A DNA stretch of 64,000 nucleotides from Clostridiales bacterium (GTDB lineage Bacteria; Bacillota; Clostridia; Lachnospirales; Lachnospiraceae), in assembly GCA_018374355.1 (NCBI GenBank), contig JAHAFI010000010.1, forward strand, positions 34,273 to 98,272, in the 5' to 3' direction. A program made the position numbers and the translations under genes. The notes beneath the pieces are model-generated. The model saw nothing but the letters and a program-made list of their open reading frames with translations, was not told the origin of the DNA and did not search any database. Position 1 is the stretch's first letter. The number at the start of each line of letters is the position of its first letter. This document shows, one piece after another, positions 1-7,009 of this stretch.

Positions 1-1
1 G

Positions 2-598
2 CTGGCAGGATTGATGCAGGTGCCTGTGATCATACGAGAAATGGAAGATGATGTTGCAGTAAGAGCGATGGTGGACAGCAATCTGCAGAGAGAGCATATT
101 CTTCCCAGCGAAAAGGCTTTTGCATATCGGATGAAAATAGAGGCCATCAGTCATCAGGGTGTCAGCGGAGGAATATCTGCAGAGAATGTTGGAAAAGAAG
201 GGCATGACAGTGCAAGGCAAGTTTACCGTTATGTTCGGCTTACATATTTGTATCTGCCGATTCTGGATTCTGTAGACAAAAATTTACTTGGACTTCAAAC
301 GGGTGTGGAACTCTCTTATCTGGGAGAACAGGAACAAATATGGGTAGAGGAAGTGCATGGACTAATAGGAAAGTATCCCAGCCTGGATCAGGCAAAAAAG
401 ATCAGACAAAAAGGCGAAGAACAGAAATTAACAAAAGAAATCGTACAGCTCCTCATAATGGGAGAAAAAAGAAAGATAAAATCGGTTACGCTAAAGCAGA
501 AAGAAATCAGCAGATATTTTCCGGCAGATTACGACGAACAGAAAATGCGGACTGTAATCTGCCAGCTTTTGGAAGAGTGGAGCAGTCAAAATAAATGA
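2..598 (+). CDS. parB: ParB/Spo0J-family partition protein, C-terminal part (truncated by window edge)
   Basis: The frame is open to the left edge, so the true start lies outside the window. Near the visible beginning is LQREHILPSEKAFAYRMK, the conserved segment that joins the ParB nuclease-like domain to its helix-turn-helix. The stretch around SARQVYRYVRLTYL is the likely HTH that reads the centromere site. The rest is helical and charged, fitting the dimerisation region. ParB proteins spread from parS and work with ParA to segregate or stabilise DNA; in an ICE this helps keep the circular form. The replication gene repA follows after 23 bases with its own RBS, so both are probably co-transcribed, and parA would be expected upstream. 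Family assignment is secure; the parS site is not visible. Confidence 0.85.
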   Translation: MAGLMQVPVIIREMEDDVAVRAMVDSNLQREHILPSEKAFAYRMKIEAISHQGVSGGISAENVGKEGHDSARQVYRYVRLTYLYLPILDSVDKNLLGLQTGVELSYLGEQEQIWVEEVHGLIGKYPSLDQAKKIRQKGEEQKLTKEIVQLLIMGEKRKIKSVTLKQKEISRYFPADYDEQKMRTVICQLLEEWSSQNK

Positions 599-621
599 TA
601 CAGTAGAGAGGAGGGATTTTC

Positions 622-1680
622 ATGAGTATAAAAGCAACGTTTCGTTATTTTCAGGGAATGGAAGGCGATATGTATAATTTTTACCGGATTCCAAAATTGT
701 TGTTTACAAGTGAATATTTCAAAAATCTCTCCTGTGAGGCGAAGGTGCTGTATGGATTGCTGTTGGATCGGATGTCACTTTCAATCAAAAACCGCTGGTT
801 TGATGAAGAAGACAGAGTATACATATTTTTTTCTGTGGAAGAAATTATGGAACTCTTAAATTGTGGGAGAAATAAGGCGGTCAACTGCTTGAAAGAACTT
901 GATCAGGAACATGGTATCGGTCTGATCGAAAAAAAGAGGTTAGGGCTTGGTAAAGCAAACGTTATCTACGTGAAAAATTTCAGCCTTCAGGAATATCCGG
1001 ATGAACCTGCAGAAATTGCGTTGGCATCTGAGGAAGAAACAGTGGAAAGTGAAGAACAGATACCGTGCAATTATGGACCAAAACAGGCTGAAGACCCCGT
1101 AAACACACAGAAGTTTGAAAAACAAACTTCAAGAAGTTTAGAAAACAAACTTCAGGAAGTTTCAAAAACAAACTTCAAGAAATTTGAAAAACAAACTTCA
1201 GGAAGTTTAGAAAATAAACTTCAAGAAGTTTCAAAAGTAAACTGTAATAATACTGAATATAACGATACTGAATGGAGTAAGACAGAATCCTATCCATCTA
1301 TCCAGAAAATGGGGAATGATGAGATGGATATGAGGCAGGCATATCGCCAGATTATCTGTGACAATATCGAATATGATGTGTTGTGTCAGAGTTATAACCG
1401 TGAAAATGTAGAGGAACTGGTAGAACTTATGTTGGATGCTATTTGCAGTACAAAGCAACATTTGCAGATTAACGGGGAAACTGTGCCTGTACAAGTGGTC
1501 AAGAGCCGTATGTTAAAGATTGGTTATGAGCATATTCAGTATGTATTCTTTAGCTTGAGCAGGAACACGACAAAAGTGAAAAATATCAGGCAGTATATGC
1601 TCACTGTATTATATAATGCACCGGTTACGATTAATCAATTTTATGATGCAGAGGTGCGGCATGATATGTATGGGGGATAG
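622..1680 (+). CDS. repA: RepA_N-family replication initiator protein
   Basis: 352 residues. Residues about 15-120 match the RepA N-terminal domain found in Firmicute plasmids and Tn1549-like ICEs (YNFYRIPKLLFTSEYF, then LSCEAKVLYGLLLDRMSLS and a winged-helix part with LLNCGRNKAVNCLKEL). The C-terminal part (about 235-350) resembles the domain (DUF6017) that commonly ends these ICE proteins. The start ATG at 622 has a good AGGAGG site at 608-613. In RepA_N replicons the origin typically lies within the central part of the rep gene, and here that part is a 23-bp repeat array. The protein would start autonomous replication of the excised circle. The middle (residues about 165-210) is low-complexity because of the DNA repeats and probably acts only as a linker. 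Confidence 0.9.
   Translation: MSIKATFRYFQGMEGDMYNFYRIPKLLFTSEYFKNLSCEAKVLYGLLLDRMSLSIKNRWFDEEDRVYIFFSVEEIMELLNCGRNKAVNCLKELDQEHGIGLIEKKRLGLGKANVIYVKNFSLQEYPDEPAEIALASEEETVESEEQIPCNYGPKQAEDPVNTQKFEKQTSRSLENKLQEVSKTNFKKFEKQTSGSLENKLQEVSKVNCNNTEYNDTEWSKTESYPSIQKMGNDEMDMRQAYRQIICDNIEYDVLCQSYNRENVEELVELMLDAICSTKQHLQINGETVPVQVVKSRMLKIGYEHIQYVFFSLSRNTTKVKNIRQYMLTVLYNAPVTINQFYDAEVRHDMYGG
1100..1243 (+). repeat. Iteron-like array of 23-bp repeats inside repA (candidate replication origin)
   Basis: Five clear tandem copies of a 23-bp unit, CAAACTTCAAGAAGTTTAG plus AAAA, begin at about 1123, 1146, 1169, 1192 and 1215; degenerate half copies flank both sides. Each unit contains the dyad AAACTTC-NN-GAAGTTT. 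The period is constant although it is not a multiple of three, so successive units are read in different frames and the protein repeat has a period of 23 residues. This is what is expected if binding sites on the DNA, rather than the peptide, are conserved. RepA_N replicons are known to carry their origin in this position. Confidence 0.8.
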
Positions 1681-1704
1681 CACAGCATATTTGTTACGTG
1701 CATC

Positions 1705-1775
1705 ACTTTGTGCCCGGTGGGCATGAAGTAAGAGTACAATAGCAGAGATGACTTTGTGCCCAGTAGGCATGAAGT
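1705..1775 (+). repeat. Two near-identical 25-bp hairpin-forming repeats in the repA downstream leader
   Basis: Copies at 1705-1729 and 1751-1775 share 23 of 25 bases, starting ACTTTGTGCCC and ending GGCATGAAGT. The first can fold as ACTT-TGCCC around a short loop. The second copy ends just before the RBS (about 1777-1783) of the membrane protein gene at 1792, so it may affect translation of that gene or bind a regulator. No known RNA family was recognised. Confidence 0.5.
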
Positions 1776-1791
1776 GTAGGAGGGATAAGTT

Positions 1792-2097
1792 ATGTTACGA
1801 GTTTTAATTCAATGGTTATTAAAAGCGTGTGTATTTCCAATCTGGCTGATTGTGACGGTTATACATACCATTGGTACATTTTTGACAGGTCTTGCGTCAT
1901 GGCTCTTTTATTTAGTAGCAGGGATAGCAGTAATCACGGCTTTTTGCTGCGTGGGTTTTCAGCTTTATACCTGGCAGGAAGTGAAAAATAATCTGGTTTG
2001 TGCCTTTGTATTTATCCTCATTCCAAATGTGGGGATGTGGATAGTAACTGGTCTTTCGTTGATTCAGTGTGGATTACAATCTTTCCTGTTTGAATAA
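1792..2097 (+). CDS. Small ICE membrane protein (DUF6050-like)
   Basis: 101 residues, almost wholly hydrophobic, with about three predicted membrane segments: residues about 8-30 (LKACVFPIWLIVTVIHTIG), 33-56 (GLASWLFYLVAGIAVITAFCC) and 70-95 (VCAFVFILIPNVGMWIVTGLS). RBS AGGAGGG lies 9 bases before the ATG. A strong terminator follows at 2113, closing the parB-repA-membrane protein unit. Small membrane proteins of this kind commonly follow repA in Tn1549-like elements; their function is unknown. The DUF number is given from memory and is less certain than the description. Confidence 0.65.
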   Translation: MLRVLIQWLLKACVFPIWLIVTVIHTIGTFLTGLASWLFYLVAGIAVITAFCCVGFQLYTWQEVKNNLVCAFVFILIPNVGMWIVTGLSLIQCGLQSFLFE

Positions 2098-2112
2098 GGT
2101 AATCTTTAATTG

Positions 2113-2135
2113 AGAGAGCTTCGGCTCTCTTTTTT
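2113..2135 (+). terminator. Intrinsic terminator after the repA operon
   Basis: AGAGAGC-TTCG-GCTCTCT forms a perfect 7-bp stem with a UUCG tetraloop followed by a T run. It closes the upstream operon. Confidence 0.9.
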
Positions 2136-2289
2136 CTTTGCACGAAAATGTGCCAATTTAAAAAAATCTTTGATAATCATGTCCGAATTTTTAAATCCCA
2201 ATCCAGTGTATATGGAAGGCAAAGGTGAAATTCCTCCGATTTGATAAAAATCCAAACATGAAAGAGGCTCACAGTACTTCCGACTGTAC

Positions 2290-2598
2290 CTTGACAATTT
2301 AATGAGCTGATACATCTTGATTAACAGGCTTACCGGATTAGAATATGACCGGCTCGTGCAGGCGAAGACTCCGTATCGGATACAGGAAGAGCGAAGCTAA
2401 TAATGATACCACCAAAAAGGTGCAGGACCTCTGCCGAAACAGGGGACTGTGACTGCTGTATTGCAGCCGGGTCATCTGGAATGATGACAATCAGATGTAT
2501 ATGTACAGACAAGCCAAAATGCGAATATGATATTTTCCTATATCGCAGGAGAAATCCTGCGTAAGTGGGGAACGGTTCGACTCCGTTCCTCATTTTTT
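2290..2598 (+). ncRNA. Candidate structured leader or small RNA upstream of ssb
   Basis: The 537 bases between 2098 and 2634 hold no convincing gene. The second half is rich in short perfect hairpins: CCTCTG/CAGGGG (about 2428-2445), GTCATC/GATGAC (about 2470-2487), CGCAGGA-GAAA-TCCTGCG (2544-2561) and the terminator stem at 2566-2592 followed by six T. A TTGACA lies at 2291, but no good -10 was found 17 bases later. The layout suggests a transcribed RNA that ends just before ssb, acting either as an attenuator leader or as a stand-alone small RNA. The first half, about 2136-2290, shows nothing recognisable. Confidence 0.45.
2566..2598 (+). terminator. Intrinsic terminator / attenuator 37 bases upstream of ssb
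   Basis: TGGGGAACGG (2566-2575) pairs with CCGTTCCTCA (2583-2592) through ten base pairs including one G-T pair, and is followed by TTTTTT. The loop TTCGACT resembles a tRNA T-loop, but no tRNA fits around it. Its position just before the ssb RBS suggests that read-through into the transfer operon may be controlled here. Confidence 0.75.
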
Positions 2599-2634
2599 GG
2601 TGCAGATCATGCACTGAGTTAGGAGGAAAGGCTT

Positions 2635-3048
2635 ATGAATTCTATCACGATAATGGGAAGACTTGCGAGAAATCCAGAACTTCGGCACATATCGACGCAA
2701 AAGGGAGACACTGAGGTGACAAGATTTCCATTAGTAGTAAGAAGAAACCGTACAAATAAGGCATTTGCGGTTATGATCACTGCTTATGGTGCAAATGCAG
2801 GATTTGTACAAAAGTATCTGGAAAAAGGCATGAAGGTTACTATTTCGGGTGAACTGGTAGTTTCACAGATCAAAGACGAGAAAAGAGAAAGCGTATCTTA
2901 TTATACAGAGATCATTGTAGATATGCTGGAATTTGCAGAGTCGAAGGTAAGGAAAGAGACTGGTTCAGATGGTTTTTCTTCTGCAAAAAGAGCAGACATA
3001 CCATTTGAAATACCGGAGGAAATGGAACGGGAAATGCCATTTCGATAA
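2635..3048 (+). CDS. ssb: Single-stranded DNA-binding protein
   Basis: 137 residues with an OB fold typical of bacterial SSB: MNSITIMGRLARNPELR at the start, then FPLVVRRNRTNKAFAVMITAY and a strand reading KYLEKGMKVTISGELVV. The tail is short and ends EREMPFR instead of the usual acidic DDDIPF, although IPFEIPEE just before it keeps an IPF-like core, so interaction with host SSB partners may be altered. In an ICE this SSB would coat the transferred strand and replication intermediates. RBS AGGAGGAAAGG precedes the ATG. It starts a unit that continues with the genes at 3065 and 3474. Confidence 0.9.
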   Translation: MNSITIMGRLARNPELRHISTQKGDTEVTRFPLVVRRNRTNKAFAVMITAYGANAGFVQKYLEKGMKVTISGELVVSQIKDEKRESVSYYTEIIVDMLEFAESKVRKETGSDGFSSAKRADIPFEIPEEMEREMPFR

Positions 3049-3064
3049 AGAGGAGGACAGAAAC

Positions 3065-3493
3065 ATGAGAAAATATTTTATGGAGTTATTTGTGATGGGG
3101 TTTGTTGACAGTGTGGGTAATTTGATTGAGGAGAATATCCTGCGAGATGCCCAGAAAACTGCAGCACTGACAGCGAAGATTATGGGAGAGAATATGAATG
3201 GCACAAGGGAGCTGGAATTATTCATGAACAAACTTCTTTGTGCATGGATGGTTTGCTCAGACGAGAGTTTTTCAAGATGTGTTACTTGTCTCGTTGGAGA
3301 GGATGCAGCTAGCGTGGAAGAACATTTATGGACTGTAGGTTCAGTACTGGAAGATGATGAATATAGTGATTATATTTCAGAGTATCTTCTGGCATTGATT
3401 GTCGAAGTGGCAAACATGACAAGGGATCAGATGATTGAGAATTTTATGAGGTTTATGTCAGGAGGTTTGGGAGATGGAGAAGACGGCATGTAA
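3065..3493 (+). CDS. Hypothetical ICE protein downstream of ssb
   Basis: 142 residues. A longer frame overlaps ssb, but AGGAGG at 3050-3056 sets the start at the ATG at 3065, giving MRKYFMELFVMGFVDS. The protein is mostly helical and acidic, with three to four cysteines in the middle (LLCAWMVCSDESFSRCVTCLVG, residues about 58-79), which is unusual for a cytoplasmic protein and may point to a metal site. No family was recognised. It sits between ssb and the antirepressor-like gene, whose start overlaps its end by 20 bases, so the two are translationally linked. Confidence 0.7.
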   Translation: MRKYFMELFVMGFVDSVGNLIEENILRDAQKTAALTAKIMGENMNGTRELELFMNKLLCAWMVCSDESFSRCVTCLVGEDAASVEEHLWTVGSVLEDDEYSDYISEYLLALIVEVANMTRDQMIENFMRFMSGGLGDGEDGM

Positions 3494-4220
3494 AATTACA
3501 GAGTTCCGTAATACAGAGTTTGGTGCAATTCGGTTAATTGAAGATAACGGAAAATTATTGTTCTGTGGTACGGATGTGGCTTTTGCTCTTGGATATTCCA
3601 AGCCTAGAAATGCTATAAATATGCACTGCAAGGGAGCCCTGAAAAAGGGCGCCCTTACGGCGGGGGGCGTTCAAATGATGACATTTATTCCAGAGGGCGA
3701 TGTTTATCGTCTAATAACAAAAAGTCATTTGCCAGCTGCCCAGCGTTTTGAAAGTTGGGTATTCGATGAAATTCTACCGGCAATAAGAAAAACCGGAGGG
3801 TACATGACCAGTGATCTGTTGGAAAGTGTGCGCAACAATCCAGAGATACTTCTGGAATTTGCACAAAGACTTTTAGATGAGAACAACAGAAACAGAGAAC
3901 TGCAGAATCAGGTGGAAGAACTCCAGCCCAAGGCAAATTATTTTGACCACTTCATGGTTAAGGGAGAATGCACAAATATCAGGACAAGTGCAAAGGAAAT
4001 AGGAGTGCCTGAGAAGAAATTTGTCAAATTTCTTTTAAAAGGAAGTTTTTTATATAGAAGTCCATCAGGTACGCTTCTTCCTTATGCGGTACCGAAGAAT
4101 AAATCCCTGTTTATTGTCAGGGATTTTTTTAATAATGGACATTTGGGGTCTCAGACATTGATTACTCCAAAAGGAAAAGAATACTTCCTAAATCTGTTTG
4201 CAGACCAAGAAGATGAATAA
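3474..4220 (+). CDS. BRO-N / KilAC antirepressor-like protein
   Basis: 248 residues. Residues 1-110 are a BRO N-terminal domain (FGAIRLIEDNGKLLFCGTDV, ALGYSKPRNAIN, FIPEGDVYRLITKSHLP, AAQRFESWVFDEILPAIRK). Residues about 150-245 form a KilA C-terminal domain (NIRTSAKEIGVPEKKFVKF, then LITPKGKEYFLNLF). This arrangement is typical of phage antirepressors (Ant), which bind DNA or a repressor to release lytic genes. In an ICE it may relieve repression of transfer genes or of a co-resident prophage. A coiled-coil linker lies around residues 125-148 (ENNRNRELQNQVEELQP). The palindromic repeat at 3630-3656 lies inside the BRO-N part and encodes KGALKKGAL. Family assignment is firm; its target is unknown. 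Confidence 0.85.
   Translation: MEKTACKITEFRNTEFGAIRLIEDNGKLLFCGTDVAFALGYSKPRNAINMHCKGALKKGALTAGGVQMMTFIPEGDVYRLITKSHLPAAQRFESWVFDEILPAIRKTGGYMTSDLLESVRNNPEILLEFAQRLLDENNRNRELQNQVEELQPKANYFDHFMVKGECTNIRTSAKEIGVPEKKFVKFLLKGSFLYRSPSGTLLPYAVPKNKSLFIVRDFFNNGHLGSQTLITPKGKEYFLNLFADQEDE
3630..3656 (+). repeat. 27-bp palindromic repeat, copy A (inside the BRO gene)
   Basis: AAGGGAGCCCT (3630-3640), loop GAAAA, AGGGCGCCCTT (3646-3656). Ten of eleven positions pair. It is read in frame as KGALKKGAL. Related copies lie at 23746 (reverse orientation), 47876 and 56591. Confidence 0.7.
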
Positions 4221-4240
4221 TTGGAAAGGTGGTGATTGCC

Positions 4241-4267
4241 ATGATTTCAATACTGGACAGCACGTAA
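4241..4267 (+). other. Eight-codon leader ORF upstream of pcfB
   Basis: ATG at 4241 encodes MISILDST and is preceded by GGAAAGGTGGTGATTGCC, which contains a fair RBS. It stops 22 bases before the pcfB ATG, whose own RBS is GGAGGG. A translated mini-ORF here could couple or attenuate translation of the transfer operon. The evidence is only its position and RBS. Confidence 0.4.
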
Positions 4268-4289
4268 AACGCTGAAAGGAGGGAAATTC

Positions 4290-4781
4290 ATGCAAGAAGA
4301 AGTAACACAGAAAACGGTAACGTTTTGTGTGCGGACGACAAAAATGACGGCAGATGTTCTGAAAAAAGTGATCGCTGCATATCTGCGGCATCAGAAACAG
4401 AAAAGTGCAGAGAAAAAAGCACAGAAAAATCAGCCAAAACAGGGGAAAATCACGGTAAAAGAACTGGCAAAACAGAATGCCGGGATGACGAATATCGAGA
4501 TCACGCCCAAGAATATCAAGTCTTTTGAACGTTATGCCAGAAAATACGGGATCAACTATGCCCTGAAAAAGGATAAGTCAAAAGAACCGCCGGTATATCT
4601 GGTGTTCTTTAAGGGGCGTGACCAGGATGCGATTAACGCTGCTTTCCGTGAATTTTCCCAGAAAGAAATACAGAAGGCGAATCGTCCTTCGCTTCATAAG
4701 CGGCTGGCAGCATATCGAAGTATTGTTGCCGGGAAGGGGAAGGACAAAGCCAGAAACAAGCATCAGGAGGTATCCAGGTGA
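4290..4781 (+). CDS. pcfB: PcfB-family conjugation accessory protein (DUF3801)
   Basis: 163 residues. The N-terminus (VTFCVRTTKMTADVLKKVI) and the middle (NIEITPKNIKSFERYARKYG, then PPVYLVFFKGRDQDAINAAF) match the PcfB/DUF3801 family found next to VirD4-type coupling proteins in Firmicute ICEs and pCF10-like plasmids. A lysine-rich linker (residues about 40-65) separates the two halves, and the C-terminus is basic. PcfB is thought to help recruit the relaxosome to the coupling protein. Its last bases overlap the start of the virD4-like gene by four bases (GTGA), the classic sign of translational coupling. Confidence 0.85.
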   Translation: MQEEVTQKTVTFCVRTTKMTADVLKKVIAAYLRHQKQKSAEKKAQKNQPKQGKITVKELAKQNAGMTNIEITPKNIKSFERYARKYGINYALKKDKSKEPPVYLVFFKGRDQDAINAAFREFSQKEIQKANRPSLHKRLAAYRSIVAGKGKDKARNKHQEVSR

Positions 4782-6685
4782 GAAAACTCACGCTTGGAGA
4801 ACTGACAAAGAAGCTGAAAGCAAAAGCCAGAGTTACGCTGTCCGCTTTGGATATGAAAAAGCTTATTCTGACAAATGTTCCTTATCTGTTTATATTTCTG
4901 TTTGCAGACAGGGCATCCTGCATGTACCGGGCAAGCCCCGGAGCAGATATGGGGAACAAACTATTATATGCGATGGAACATGCAGACCGGATCCTTGCCG
5001 GGTTTCTGCCAAGCTTTTTCTATATGGATTTGCTGGTAGGAGTTGGAGCTGCAACAGTTGTAAGGATATTGATCTGGCAGAAACAAGCGGATGCTAAAAA
5101 GCTTCGCAAAGGTGTTGAGTATGGCTCTGCCCGGTGGGGGACGCCGGAAGACATCAAGCCATTTATGGCAGATGATTTTTGGATGAACATCCCTCTTACC
5201 GCAACGGAATCCATTACCATGGAGAGCCGTCCGAAACAGCCTAAGTACGCCAGAAATAAAAATATCTGCGTGGTGGGTGGTTCCGGAAGTGGAAAGACAC
5301 GTTTTTTTGTGAAGATTTCCATTATGATGATGAACTGTTCCATGGTCATTACTGATCCGAAAGGCACACTGATTGAAGAGTGCGGGAAGATGTTAGCAAA
5401 AGGACCACCAAAAAAGGATAAGCATGGAAATGTGGTAAAGGATAAGAACGGGAAAATTGTGCATGAACCTTATGTGATAAAGGTTCTTAATACAATCAAT
5501 TTCTCCAAGTCCCTCCACTATAACCCGTTTGCTTATCTTAGATCAGAAAAAGACATCCTGAAACTGGTGACGGTCATCATTGCCAATACCAAAGGAGAAG
5601 GCGAAAAAGCATCGGAGGATTTCTGGGTCAAAGCGGAAAAGCTGCTTTATACTGCACTGATTGCCCTGATCTGGTATGAGGGTGATGAGGATGAGAAGAA
5701 CATGAATACACTGATCGATCTTTTAAATGAAAGTGAGACCAGGGAGGATGATGAGAATTACAAAAATCCGGTAGATATGTTGTTCGATGACCTGGAAAAG
5801 AAAAGTCCGGAGCATTTTGCGGTACGCCAGTATAAGAAATACAAACTTGCTGCAGGAAAGACAGCAAAAAGTATTCTTATCAGCTGCGGTGCCAGACTTG
5901 CACCATTTGATATTGCGGAGCTTCGGGAGATCATGAGTTATGACGAGATGGAACTGGATAAGGTGGGAGACCGGAAAACGGCTCTGTTTCTGATTATGTC
6001 GGATACAGATACGACCTTTAACTTTGTCATTGCCATGCTGCAGTCACAGCTTTTCAACTTGTTGTGTGACAAGGCAGACGATGTGTATGGCGGAAGACTC
6101 CCGGTACATGTTCGTGTCATCTGTGATGAGTTTGCCAACATCGGTCAGATTCCACAGTTTGACAAACTGATCGCAACCATACGAAGCAGGGAAATCTCTG
6201 CTTCTATTATTTTGCAGTCTCAAAGCCAGCTAAAGGCCATGTACAAGGACAGCGCAGACACCATTCTGGGGAATTGTGACACGATGCTGTTCCTTGGAGG
6301 CAAGGAAAAAACGACTCTGAAAGAAATGAGTGAACTGCTTGGAAAAGAGACGATTGACCTTTATAACACGTCGGAGACCAGAAGCAACCAGAAGTCTTTC
6401 GGGCTGAATTACCAGAAAACAGGGAAACAGCTGATGACGGAGGATGAGATCGCAGTCATGGATGGCGGGAAGTGCATCCTGCAGATCCGAGGTGTCCGTC
6501 CGTTTTATTCGGACAAATATGATATTACGAAGCATCCAAACTACCGGCTTTTAGCAGATTACAGCGAAAAGAACCGGTACAAGGTGGAAAAAGAACTGAA
6601 TCCACAGTACACACCAAAACTGAATGATGAAGTGGAGATCGTGGAGATGGATGCAGAGGAACTTACTGGGGATGGAGCGGAATAA
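4778..6685 (+). CDS. virD4: VirD4/TraG-type conjugative coupling ATPase
   Basis: 635 residues. Two N-terminal membrane segments (about 28-45, and 70-100 around FLPSFFYMDLLVGVGAATVVR) anchor the protein. The Walker A motif is GGSGSGKTRFF (about 168-178) followed by VITDPKGTL, and the Walker B is VRVICDEFANIGQIPQF (about 444-460). ATIRSREISASIILQSQSQL and LYNTSETRSNQ-like parts are typical of TraG/VirD4 proteins. It couples the relaxase-DNA complex to the secretion channel and drives DNA transfer at the inner face of the membrane. The GTG start overlaps pcfB by four bases and fits the RBS AGGAGG at 4766-4771. An acidic C-terminal tail (VEIVEMDAEELTGDGAE) may contact the relaxosome. Confidence 0.95.
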   Translation: MRKLTLGELTKKLKAKARVTLSALDMKKLILTNVPYLFIFLFADRASCMYRASPGADMGNKLLYAMEHADRILAGFLPSFFYMDLLVGVGAATVVRILIWQKQADAKKLRKGVEYGSARWGTPEDIKPFMADDFWMNIPLTATESITMESRPKQPKYARNKNICVVGGSGSGKTRFFVKISIMMMNCSMVITDPKGTLIEECGKMLAKGPPKKDKHGNVVKDKNGKIVHEPYVIKVLNTINFSKSLHYNPFAYLRSEKDILKLVTVIIANTKGEGEKASEDFWVKAEKLLYTALIALIWYEGDEDEKNMNTLIDLLNESETREDDENYKNPVDMLFDDLEKKSPEHFAVRQYKKYKLAAGKTAKSILISCGARLAPFDIAELREIMSYDEMELDKVGDRKTALFLIMSDTDTTFNFVIAMLQSQLFNLLCDKADDVYGGRLPVHVRVICDEFANIGQIPQFDKLIATIRSREISASIILQSQSQLKAMYKDSADTILGNCDTMLFLGGKEKTTLKEMSELLGKETIDLYNTSETRSNQKSFGLNYQKTGKQLMTEDEIAVMDGGKCILQIRGVRPFYSDKYDITKHPNYRLLADYSEKNRYKVEKELNPQYTPKLNDEVEIVEMDAEELTGDGAE

Positions 6686-6703
6686 TAATGAGGAAAGGAA
6701 TAA

Positions 6704-6768
6704 CTAACAGGGTGTGCCGGTATTTGATTACCGGCGTTTTCCATTCCCGAAACACCCGATAAAGTTAG
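6704..6768 (+). ncRNA. Nested hairpin in the leader of the Maff2 gene
   Basis: CTAAC (6704-6708) pairs with GTTAG (6764-6768), GGGTGT (6710-6715) with ACACCC (6752-6757), and GCCGGTA (6716-6722) with TACCGGC (6729-6735). The RBS-poor start of the downstream gene follows at 6783. This is probably a structured mRNA leader that sets the level of the abundant small membrane protein, or an RNA-processing site. It also argues against the earlier in-frame start at 6714. Confidence 0.55.
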
Positions 6769-6782
6769 TTTTGGTGATTTAT

Positions 6783-6998
6783 ATGGCATTTTTTACCAGT
6801 GCAATTACAACTCTGAAAACCCTGGTCATAGCAATCGGGGCTGGTCTTGGCGTATGGGGGGTTATTAACCTTCTGGAAGGTTATGGCAATGACAATCCTG
6901 GCGCCAAGAGCCAGGGAATTAAGCAGCTCATGGCGGGCGCAGGAATTATGCTGCTGGGGACTACCCTGATTCCACAGCTGGCAACTCTGTTTGGATAA
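6783..6998 (+). CDS. Maff2-family small membrane protein of the transfer apparatus
   Basis: 71 residues starting MAFFTSAITTLKTLVIAIGA, with two hydrophobic helices (about 10-30 and 48-68) separated by a Gly/Asn-rich loop (EGYGNDNPGAKSQGIKQ). This matches the Maff2 family, which always lies between VirD4 and the TrbL/VirB6-like gene in these elements. Size and topology resemble VirB2/TrbC-type pilin-like subunits, so a role as a channel or pilus component is likely but inferred. The ATG at 6783 is chosen over 6714 because the upstream bases form a hairpin and the family is about 70 residues long. Confidence 0.8.
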   Translation: MAFFTSAITTLKTLVIAIGAGLGVWGVINLLEGYGNDNPGAKSQGIKQLMAGAGIMLLGTTLIPQLATLFG

Positions 6999-7009
6999 TG
7001 GAGTGATGA

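Noticed and set aside
2315..2400. Short plus-strand frame (LTGLEYDRLVQAKTPYRI) that could be a gene remnant
   Set aside because: Only 28 codons, with a TTG start and no RBS; kept as a curiosity, not a gene.
2566..2592. tRNA-like T-arm (GGAACGG with loop TTCGACT)
   Set aside because: The loop fits a T-loop, but no acceptor, D or anticodon arm fits nearby and the stem is followed by a T run, so it is a terminator.
2106..2614. Two minus-strand frames (69 and 94 codons) over the ssb leader
   Set aside because: They run through terminator and hairpin sequences, have no RBS and atypical composition. The region is better explained as a structured non-coding leader.
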